Below are positions 8,974 through 15,901 of a stretch of 64,000 nt of DNA, piece by piece (the first letter of the stretch is position 1; every line of letters starts with the position of its first letter). Origin of the DNA: Gemmobacter lutimaris (GTDB taxonomy: Bacteria > Pseudomonadota > Alphaproteobacteria > Rhodobacterales > Rhodobacteraceae); assembly GCF_003570715.1 (NCBI RefSeq), contig NZ_QXXQ01000019.1, positions 1-64,000 on the forward strand, given 5' to 3'. A program made the translations under genes and the position numbers. Under the pieces are notes generated by a model. The model was not told the DNA's origin. It did not search any database and saw only the letters and a program-made list of their open reading frames with translations.

Positions 8974-9305
8974 CCTTCCCCGCGCTGGACCTGCGGTAGC
9001 GCCTTGGGACGCGGACAGACACCGGCCGTCGCGGCCGGAGTTCCGCGGAGCGGTTCGCGGGGTGGTCATGGATTATACGCCGCGTCCTGCTGCCAGCCGG
9101 TGAAATCCGACTGCACGAAGACGACATTCGATCGCCACGCAACGCGCAGCGCGGCAGGCGGGCTGGGCTCGCGACAGATCGAGCAGCCAGAGTGTGGTTC
9201 GGACCTGGGGCCTCCCGGATAGTCCCGCCAAGCTGAGGCTTTCCGGGAGCATGTCAGGGTGGCCCGGGTGATCATTGACGGCTCCCGCCCGGCAAGCCGC
9301 CCCTG

Positions 9306-9340
9306 ATCTGGTCTGGGTGGAACGTCTGCCCAGACCAGAT
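9306..9340. repeat. 12-bp perfect inverted repeat
   Basis: ATCTGGTCTGGG (9306-9317) and CCCAGACCAGAT (9329-9340) are exact reverse complements around an 11-nt loop. There is no T-tract on either side, so a protein-binding site or extruded hairpin of the mobilisation region is more likely than a terminator. Confidence 0.7.
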
Positions 9341-9717
9341 GCTGGCGGGACCGGGGCAGACCTGACCGACACGACGAGGATGATGTTCGGGTTAAGGAAG
9401 AGGGGGACAGCCTGTCGGAGTGGCAGGGCGCCGTCATGGGGAAGGGGGGCGGCGGGTGGCTGCGGGAGCTCGGGCTGGCGATGGGTGGGGGCGGAGGGTG
9501 GCCGGGTCGGCCATCCTCTGCGCCCGCATCGTCAGACCGGCGCGCGGCAGTTGATCCGGGGGATCGGCAGACGCGCGTTGCTGCGAGCAAAAGGCCGACC
9601 GGACCCGCGGAAAAAGAACAGGAAAAACATATCAAAGACAGGGTGTGAAGGGTCCAGCAGGCTGCTGGTCGCAGCGAGTCTATCGGCCTCCGGGCCGGTC
9701 GACTCGCGAGAAGGGGT

Positions 9718-9784
9718 CGAGGGGGTATCCCCCTCGCGAACGGGTTTTTGTGGTGTCGGGGGCCCCCCGACAGCGCAAAAACAT
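9718..9784. other. candidate transfer origin (oriT) repeats
   Basis: Two adjacent palindromes lie 100-165 bp before the relaxase-like gene: CGAGGGGG/CCCCCTCG (9718-9736, 3-nt loop), and TGTCGGGGG facing CCCCCCGACA (9754-9772). The second is flanked by GTTTTTG (9744-9750) and CAAAAAC (9776-9782), which extends it into a long imperfect dyad. Inverted repeats just upstream of a relaxase gene are the usual layout of an oriT with its nic site. The nic position itself is not identifiable by eye. Confidence 0.45.
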
Positions 9785-9883
9785 TAGTGAGTAACAGACC
9801 GGACAACCCCACAGATTTTTTGCTGCGGTTTTTCACGCCCCTCCCGGAGGCTTGGCTCAGCGAAATCTGCCCGGAGCCTGATC

Positions 9884-12772
9884 ATGTCCGTCCATTCCAG
9901 TTTTGGCAACCCCACACTTGTCGGCCGTCTTGAGACCGCTCCGATCGTCCTGAGGTTTGCTTCCCTGTTCCCCCGGGACCTGAAACGCCGCGAGATGCAT
10001 GACAAAAGGACCGGGGGCGACCTCTCGCATATCCGGATGGAGCTGTCGCATCTCAACACCCAGCCGGTCGGGGGACCGGACTGGATCGATCGGCTGCACG
10101 CGGAGATCGCGGCCGCGATGGAGCACAACTTCGAGGAGGAGATCGCCGCGCGCGAACGCAAGGGGCGGTTCCTGGAAGCCGAGCGGCTCCGTAAGCGCGG
10201 GCCCGTCTGCCCATGGAAATTCACGCGCGAAGGACCGCTTCGCGAGGGGATCATCACGGTGAACAAGATGTGGTTCGGCGGGACCGGACATGAAAACTGG
10301 GACCCCGAACGGGTGGAGGCGTTCAAGCAGCGCGCGATGGAGTTCCTTCTTGAGCATTTCCCGGACGCGCAGCTCCGGGAGGTGAATATCGATGAGGATG
10401 AGGTGGCGCTGCACATTCATTTTGCGGTCGCCGTCTGGGTGGAAAAGGTCAGCCAGAACCGGGGGCGACAGTGGCTGCTCCAGCCTTCGGCGAACCCCCT
10501 TCTGGCGAATTATGAATACGCCCAGGACCTCGCCGGTGAGGCGTTTCTGGACCTCGGCATTCACCGGGGTGAACGCCGGGCTGCTGCCGCGCGTCAGGCC
10601 CTCGCGGCCGGGTTGGAGATGCCGGAGCCGCGGAAACACGTTCCGCCGTCTGAATGGCGCCGGGAACAGCGGCGGCTTGCGCTCGAGGACCGGGACCGTA
10701 TCCGGGAAGCAGCCCGGGCCGAGGCTGCGGCCACCGTCGCGGATGGCGTGGCGCTGGCGAAGTCCGCGGTGAAGAAGTCCCGCAAGCGGTCCATCGCCGA
10801 GGCGAAGGCCCGGAAGGCGGAGACGGATCGGCAGGTCGCAGCTGCCGAGCGCGACCGGACCCGTGCGGAGGCGCAGGCCGAGGTTGCGCGGCGCGCGAGC
10901 CTGGAGGCCGAGGCGGCCCGGAAGGAGGCGGATCGGCAGGCTGAAGCGGCGAGGGAGGAGGCCGCCCGGATCGCGCAGGCCGCGCAGGACCGGGCCGGGG
11001 TGATTGTTGCCGATGCGACGGCGCTCGCGACCGTGACGGTGCGGAAATCGCGCAAGCGCGCCATCGCGGAGGCCCGGGTCCGGCGCGCCGAAGCGGAGCG
11101 GGCGGTTGCCGCTGCGGAACGCGCGCGGGCCGATATCGAGGCATCGGCCGCGTTCGCCCACGCAGCCCGGGAAGTGGCCGAGGACGCCCGGCGCGAGGCG
11201 GATCGGCAGGCTGAAGCGGCGCGTGAGCGGTCCGTCCGGATCATGGCGTCCGCCAACGACCGTGCCGGCGTGATCCTCTCCGACGCGAAACTGGTCGGGA
11301 CCAAGGCCCTCAAGAAGGCGCGCAGGCGCGCCGCCCGGGAAACCCAGGCCCTGCGCGACGAGCTCCGGCGCATGAAGGCGAAGACCGCCATCGAGTTGCG
11401 CCGCGGTCAGCTGGCTGCGGCTTTTGTCCGGGGGCGGACCTTCCGTCTCCAGGAACGGGCGAACAGCCTCAGCCGCGACATCGAGACGAAGGCGCAGATC
11501 TGGGCGGAGCGGGAACGCCAGCACCGGGAGGCGGAGCTGCGGCTGGCCCGGATCGAACAAGAGCGCACGGCAGCGGAGGCTGCGATCATGCAGGCGCAAG
11601 ATACCGCCGCCGGGATCCTTGCGACGGCTGCGGCGCGGGTCGAAGAGGCCCGGCAGGCTCTGGCGAAGGCCGACGCGGACCGGATCGAAGCCGAAAATCT
11701 TGTCTTGGTCGCCCGGGAAAAGGCCTCGCGGATCACGCAGGCCGCAGAGGACCGGGCCGGGGTGATCGTTGCAGACGCGACGGCGCTCGCGACCGTGACG
11801 GTGCGGAAATCGCGCAAGCGCGCCATCGCGGAGGCCCGGACCCGGCGGGCTGAAACGGACCGGGCGGCTGCCGTTGCCGAACGCGAGCGGGAGGCCGCGG
11901 AGACCCGGGCTGAACAAGCCCGGCAGGCGCAGGCGCGGGCCGAGGCCGAACGCGAAGCGGCCGAGGAGGCTGCTGTGGCGGCGCGGGCAGAAGCCGCCCG
12001 TATCCAGCAGGCGGCCGAAGCAGCGGCGGACCGGATCCGGACCGAGGCGGCTGCGGCCGCCGAAGCGGAGCAGGCGCGTGCCGATGCTGCGCGTCGGGCC
12101 CGGGACGAGGCTGAGGCCGCCCGCCTCGCGGCGGATCAGGCGGCTGCCGAGGTGATCGGAAAGGCTGATGCCGAACGGGCCGAAGCTGCACGGGCCACGG
12201 CCCGGGCCGAGGTGATCACGGCCGGGCTTGCCGCGCTGACCGAGGAAATGGCCGCCGGGACCCTGCGTTTGCGGGAAGGCGGTCGCGTGATCGCGCGCGC
12301 ACCGGACCTCTTGCGCCCGGCCTATCCTGAAATCGGCCCGGCAGTTCGGGCCGCCGCGACCGTCGCGGAACAGACCCGCGCGGCGCGGCGCGAGGCAGAT
12401 GCCGTCGGTCGGACGACCGAGGAGGAACGCGAAGCGGCGAAGGAGGAGATCGCCCGGAAGCGGGCCGCCGCAACTGCGGCTATCGCGAAGGAGCGCGAGG
12501 TGGCCCGGGACGAACTCGAAAGGCAGCGGCTGGCGGTGACTGCGGACCTCGACATGAAGCGCGCAGACCTGGACCGGCAGGAGACCGAGGTGAAGAAGCA
12601 ATGGGCCTTCCTGGGCACCCTGCTGGAGCGGTTCGAACCTCTTCTCAGGAAGCTGATGCAGTGGCTGTCCCATCCGGATCTCCCTTCGTCGATGAAGGAC
12701 GAAGGGATCGGTCTGGCCGCCGAGGCCTTCAGCGTGTTGGGCGCCTTGCGGCAGGACGATCCGGATCCGTGA
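9884..12772 (+). CDS. relaxase-like mobilisation protein with long coiled coil
   Basis: A 962-residue protein. The N-terminal ~220 residues resemble a divergent MobV/Pre-type plasmid mobilisation enzyme: SHIRMELSHLN (near 45), ITVNKMWFGG, and VNIDEDEVALHIHFAVAV, which aligns with the HxDExxPHxH metal/catalytic motif III although the first His is replaced. Such enzymes nick oriT and pilot DNA in conjugation. From ~260 to ~900 it is an Ala/Glu/Arg coiled coil with a repeated unit (AGVIVADATALA...KSRKRAIAEAR) at residues ~283, 370, 460 and 624. The end (~910-962) is more globular. It stands alone, with no replication or type IV secretion genes near it. It could have been re-purposed; catalytic competence is uncertain. 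Confidence 0.58.
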   Translation: MSVHSSFGNPTLVGRLETAPIVLRFASLFPRDLKRREMHDKRTGGDLSHIRMELSHLNTQPVGGPDWIDRLHAEIAAAMEHNFEEEIAARERKGRFLEAERLRKRGPVCPWKFTREGPLREGIITVNKMWFGGTGHENWDPERVEAFKQRAMEFLLEHFPDAQLREVNIDEDEVALHIHFAVAVWVEKVSQNRGRQWLLQPSANPLLANYEYAQDLAGEAFLDLGIHRGERRAAAARQALAAGLEMPEPRKHVPPSEWRREQRRLALEDRDRIREAARAEAAATVADGVALAKSAVKKSRKRSIAEAKARKAETDRQVAAAERDRTRAEAQAEVARRASLEAEAARKEADRQAEAAREEAARIAQAAQDRAGVIVADATALATVTVRKSRKRAIAEARVRRAEAERAVAAAERARADIEASAAFAHAAREVAEDARREADRQAEAARERSVRIMASANDRAGVILSDAKLVGTKALKKARRRAARETQALRDELRRMKAKTAIELRRGQLAAAFVRGRTFRLQERANSLSRDIETKAQIWAERERQHREAELRLARIEQERTAAEAAIMQAQDTAAGILATAAARVEEARQALAKADADRIEAENLVLVAREKASRITQAAEDRAGVIVADATALATVTVRKSRKRAIAEARTRRAETDRAAAVAEREREAAETRAEQARQAQARAEAEREAAEEAAVAARAEAARIQQAAEAAADRIRTEAAAAAEAEQARADAARRARDEAEAARLAADQAAAEVIGKADAERAEAARATARAEVITAGLAALTEEMAAGTLRLREGGRVIARAPDLLRPAYPEIGPAVRAAATVAEQTRAARREADAVGRTTEEEREAAKEEIARKRAAATAAIAKEREVARDELERQRLAVTADLDMKRADLDRQETEVKKQWAFLGTLLERFEPLLRKLMQWLSHPDLPSSMKDEGIGLAAEAFSVLGALRQDDPDP
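11015..11839 (+). repeat. 63-bp exact direct repeat inside relaxase-like gene
   Basis: Positions 11015-11077 and 11777-11839 are identical, 762 bp (254 codons) apart, within a longer ~110-bp near-identical stretch starting about 10970 and 11732. It encodes the ATALATVTVRKSRKRAIAEA unit of the coiled coil. DNA-level identity indicates a recent duplication or gene conversion rather than convergent coiled-coil composition. Confidence 0.85.
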
Positions 12773-12907
12773 CGCCTGTTGCGCCAAGTTGAAGGTGACG
12801 GATCGTCCCGCATCTGGGCGCGGGGGGCAGGGTGTGCCGACTGTGGTCCTTATGTGACGAGGGTGATCAACGTTTGATGAAGGGTGCCGCTGGTCCGGAT
12901 TTGCCCG

Positions 12908-13903
12908 TTAAGGCAGCGCCGGGAAATCGCCGCGCCGGTGCCGCTCGACCATTGCGCGCAAGGGTTCCGGCGCCAGCACCTCCACCGCGTCGCCCCACAT
13001 GTACAGAAACCAGGCCATCTCCAGATGGCCCGAGGCGGTGAACCGGACGGTCAGGCTCCCGTCCGCCTCTTCGGTCATCTCCTGTGTTGGGTGGAAAAGG
13101 AACTCTCGCGCAGTGGGGGCTGCGGCGGGGGAGAAGCGCCACGTCACCTCGCCGTATTCAGCGTCGGTGTGGAAGCTCCCGAAGGCGCGGGCGGCGTGAG
13201 CGGTCAGGTCGAACCCCGGGTCGCGGGCGAAGCTGTCGGCCTCCAGCCGGGCGGTGGTGATCCGGTCCAGCCGGTAATGCTGCATCCGCCCGTCCCCGCC
13301 CGCCTCGCGCGCGACCAGATAGCGGCGGGTGCCGAGCAGCAGGCCGTGGAGCTCCAGCCGCCGCGCCCGGTCCGGGTCGCGGCCCCCGGCGTAGGTGACC
13401 GTCAGCACATGCGGCCCCTTCAGCGCCGCCCCGATCACCCCCATCAGGTCCGGCCCGATCCGTACCCGTGGGCCGGGGCGCGAGGCGAAGCCATGCGCCT
13501 CCAGCACCGCTTCGGCATCGGCTTCGGCCCGGCGAGCGTGCGGGCCCGGCATCGCCGCCAAGAGCCGGTCGCGCAGGCCGGACAGGGCGCGGACCTCGGT
13601 CGCCAGCCCCTCACGCTCGGCCCGGCGGATGGCCAACTCCAGCGCCGCCAGTTCGCTGTCGCGGATGCCCTGGGCCAGCATCAGCCGGGCGTCGTCGGCG
13701 CGCAGTTTCCAGAACTTGCGCCGGTCGTCATCCACCCGCGTGATGCAATGGGGGAACATCTCCTCCAGCGCTTTCGTCATCCGCTGCGCGGTGCGGCGGT
13801 CGACGCCGAACTCCTCCTCGATCTCGGTCAAGGACACGCCCAGATAGCGGGCGGTCGCGAGTTCCGCGAGGCGCAGGAGGTCGGCGGCTTTCTGGAAGGA
13901 CAT
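12908..13903 (-). CDS. WYL-domain transcriptional regulator (first copy)
   Basis: A 331-residue regulator with an N-terminal winged helix-turn-helix (VSLTEIEEEFGVDRRTAQRMTKAL, ~23-46), then a WYL domain (LHGLLLGTRRYLVAR, ~200-215) and a C-terminal WCX-like extension ending in the VEVLAPEPLRAMVERH segment. WYL regulators such as BrxR/CapW repress phage-defence operons and sense nucleic-acid or nucleotide signals. The gene diverges from the 237-aa/YhaO/YhaN operon with 104 bp between starts, so it probably controls that operon. It is clearly paralogous to the regulator at 26506-27492: same length, same opening MSF.KA.DL.RLA, same ending. Confidence 0.9.
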   Translation of the reverse strand: MSFQKAADLLRLAELATARYLGVSLTEIEEEFGVDRRTAQRMTKALEEMFPHCITRVDDDRRKFWKLRADDARLMLAQGIRDSELAALELAIRRAEREGLATEVRALSGLRDRLLAAMPGPHARRAEADAEAVLEAHGFASRPGPRVRIGPDLMGVIGAALKGPHVLTVTYAGGRDPDRARRLELHGLLLGTRRYLVAREAGGDGRMQHYRLDRITTARLEADSFARDPGFDLTAHAARAFGSFHTDAEYGEVTWRFSPAAAPTAREFLFHPTQEMTEEADGSLTVRFTASGHLEMAWFLYMWGDAVEVLAPEPLRAMVERHRRGDFPALP

Positions 13904-14007
13904 CGCAGCACCCTGTCAGGATTTGCCACCCTTATGCCCCAGATTGAGGGTGTTGACGATTCCTTTACCACGATTCCGCCCCCACCCCTTTCAACAGGAG
14001 ACCCCCG
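13904..14007. promoter_or_regulatory. divergent control region with inverted repeat
   Basis: Short region between the WYL regulator and the operon it faces. It holds an imperfect dyad: CACCCTTA (13927-13934) facing TGAGGGTG (13945-13952), 7 of 8 positions paired, followed by TTGACG (13953-13958). This is a plausible operator for the regulator. A ribosome site AGGAG (13996-14000) serves the ATG at 14008. No clear -10 box is visible. Confidence 0.45.
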
Positions 14008-14721
14008 ATGCAGATGAACCACGCCGCCTTCGCCCGTTCGCCCGCCCTGCGCGTCTCGCTCAAAAGGGGCCTTGCGCGGCAGGCCATCGCGATCGCAGAC
14101 CGCGACGCGCCTGACATGCCGGGCCTCATTTGCATGGCGACAGGCCTGCGCCCGAACGCCAAGGCGGTGGAACGCCTTGCGCTCAGGTTGAAGGGCCGCC
14201 CCGGTGTGGTGCGCGTGGCGATGGCGCCCGGCGGCAAGGCGCTGACCTTCATCACCCGCGCCGTGCGCGCGGTCGAGGCGCGGGTCGAAGGCGCGACGGT
14301 GTTCCACGAAACCGGCCTGATCTACCTGCGCGCCCGGGTCGGGAGGATGGGCCCGATCCTCGGCTTCCAGCTTTCCGCCGTCAGCTTCTGCGCCCATGCG
14401 CTGGAGCGGCTGGTGGAACGGTCCGACATCGACCTTCAGACTGCATTGCTGCCGCAGGTCGATGACGAGGCGCGGGCGATCTTCCGCGGCCGGGACCGTG
14501 CGGCCAGGATCGAGGAGGCGGGCGATGAATACTATCCCGCCGAAACACCCGGCCTCTGGGCTGGGGGGCATGACGAGATGGCGCTGGACCCGGACTGGGG
14601 CCTGTCCAACGGCTGCGGGCGCCTGCCGGTCTTTTCCGCCCGCACCTTCCTCTCCGAGGCCGAAATGCGCCCGACCATCTGGCTGCGCTGGAAGGATGAT
14701 CCCGCCTGCCGGATGGCATGA
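14008..14721 (+). CDS. uncharacterised 237-aa protein of defence operon
   Basis: I do not recognise the family. The protein is basic at the N-terminus (RSPALRVSLKRGLARQA), has a central SFCAHALERLVERSD motif reminiscent of the HAxxR segment of small RNase-like folds (weak), and a C-terminal half rich in Asp/Glu and Trp (LALRLKG... to LRWKDDPACRMA). No signal peptide or membrane span. It is first in an operon with the YhaO/YhaN-like pair (64-bp gap) and is divergent from a WYL regulator, so it is probably a component or effector of the same system. Start chosen because AGGAG lies 7 nt upstream. Confidence 0.65.
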   Translation: MQMNHAAFARSPALRVSLKRGLARQAIAIADRDAPDMPGLICMATGLRPNAKAVERLALRLKGRPGVVRVAMAPGGKALTFITRAVRAVEARVEGATVFHETGLIYLRARVGRMGPILGFQLSAVSFCAHALERLVERSDIDLQTALLPQVDDEARAIFRGRDRAARIEEAGDEYYPAETPGLWAGGHDEMALDPDWGLSNGCGRLPVFSARTFLSEAEMRPTIWLRWKDDPACRMA

Positions 14722-14785
14722 GGCAAGGGGTTGATCGGGCAGGATTTCCCGGCAAGGTTGGGACAAGGGCAAAGGCAGGTCAGGC

Positions 14786-15901
14786 ATGAGCGCATTCCGG
14801 TTTCTCCATTCCTCGGACCTCCATCTGGGCCGGGCCTTCGGTGGCTACCCCGACGGCATCCGGCACAGGTTGCGCGAGGCGCGACATGGGGCGATTGCCC
14901 GGCTGGCGCAGGCCGCGCGGGCAGGCGGGGCCGGGGTGGTGCTGCTGGCGGGCGATACGTTCGACGCCGAAACCCCCGCGCCCGACACGCTGCGGCAGGC
15001 CCTGCGCGCGATGGGCGAGGAGGGCGATCTGACCTGGGTCCTGCTACCCGGCAACCATGACAGCCTTGCCGCATCCGAACTCTGGCGGCGCATCGCACAG
15101 GACGCGCCCGCGAACCTGCGGGCCATCACCGATGACGCGCCGGTGGAACTGGCCTCCGGCCACTGGCTGCTGCCCGCGCCTTGCACGCAGCGCCGCCCCG
15201 GGCGCGACCTGACCGAGGCGATGGCGGCCCCCACGCCCGAAGGCGCGCGGCGCATCGGCCTTGGCCACGGCGCGATCACGGATTTTTCCGGCGAGGAAGG
15301 GGCGACCGGCATCATCCCGCCTGACCGGGCCGTGCGCTCGGGCCTTGACTACCTCGCCCTTGGCGACTGGCACGGGCAGATGCAGGTGACGCCCGCCACC
15401 TGGTATTCCGGCACGCCGGAACCCGACGGGTTCAAGCATGACGCGCCGGGGCGGGCGCTGCTGGTCACGCTGGACGGCCCTGCACAGGTGACGCCGGTGG
15501 AAACGGCCCATTTCCGCTGGATGCGCCCGGTGCTGGACCTGTTGCCGGGCGAGGATGTGGCCGCGCGCCTCGCCGCCGCCTTGCCGAACACCCGCGCGCG
15601 GGATCACCTGCTGCGGATCACCGTAACGGGGCGCCTTCCGCTGGCCGACCGCGCCGCGCTGGAAGCTGGCCTCGCCGCCCGCGCCCCCGATTTCGGCTGG
15701 TTCGCCGCCGATCTGTCCGCGCTGGCGGTCGAGGCGCTGCCCGAAGACCTGGACCAGATTGACCGGGCGGGCGCGCTGCGTCAGGCGGCCGAGGTGCTGC
15801 TGGCCGAGGCCGGGGATGCCGCCCTCAGCCAGGCGGACCGCGACACCGCCCAGGCCGCCCTTGCCCGGCTTTATGCCCTGACGCAGGAGGTGCGGGCATG
15901 A
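14786..15901 (+). CDS. SbcD/YhaO-like metallophosphoesterase nuclease
   Basis: A 371-residue Mre11/SbcD-family phosphoesterase. The dimetal-site motifs are all present: SSDLHLG (~9), LAGDTFD (~54), PGNHD (~89), GLGHG (~155) and LGDWHGQ (~194), so nuclease activity is expected. The C-terminal ~100 residues would form the capping and ATPase-binding parts. The 3' end overlaps the ATPase gene by 4 nt (ATGA), the classical coupling of a nuclease with its Rad50-like partner. The pair resembles YhaO/YhaN rather than housekeeping SbcCD, judged by the partner's Walker B. Confidence 0.88.
   Translation: MSAFRFLHSSDLHLGRAFGGYPDGIRHRLREARHGAIARLAQAARAGGAGVVLLAGDTFDAETPAPDTLRQALRAMGEEGDLTWVLLPGNHDSLAASELWRRIAQDAPANLRAITDDAPVELASGHWLLPAPCTQRRPGRDLTEAMAAPTPEGARRIGLGHGAITDFSGEEGATGIIPPDRAVRSGLDYLALGDWHGQMQVTPATWYSGTPEPDGFKHDAPGRALLVTLDGPAQVTPVETAHFRWMRPVLDLLPGEDVAARLAAALPNTRARDHLLRITVTGRLPLADRAALEAGLAARAPDFGWFAADLSALAVEALPEDLDQIDRAGALRQAAEVLLAEAGDAALSQADRDTAQAALARLYALTQEVRA

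Larger units (their letters stand above)
8974..9883. other. 910-bp non-coding region rich in inverted repeats
   Basis: No frame here shows the codon bias of neighbouring genes or a recognisable family. Visible structure: a 7-bp perfect stem CCGGCCG/CGGCCGG (9023-9039), a 12-bp perfect inverted repeat (9306-9340), and a cluster of repeats between 9718 and 9784. It separates the copper cluster from a relaxase-like gene and probably holds the promoter and transfer origin of that mobilisation module. Confidence 0.55.

Noticed and set aside
9066-9836. A 256-codon minus-strand frame in the non-coding region before the relaxase
   Set aside because: Ser/Pro/Arg-rich translation, no domain, and it runs through the palindromes of the candidate oriT. 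A remnant of an older gene at 9066-9200 cannot be excluded but is not supported.
11015-11839. Repeats inside the relaxase-like gene as a possible CRISPR array
   Set aside because: The repeats are 762 bp apart, in frame, and part of a coding coiled coil. There are no regularly spaced short repeats or cas genes in the window.
9857-12787. A 976-codon open frame on the minus strand
   Set aside because: It mirrors the relaxase-like coiled coil. The translation is Gly/Arg/Leu/Pro low complexity with no motif, and the plus-strand frame has a ribosome site and relaxase-like motifs.
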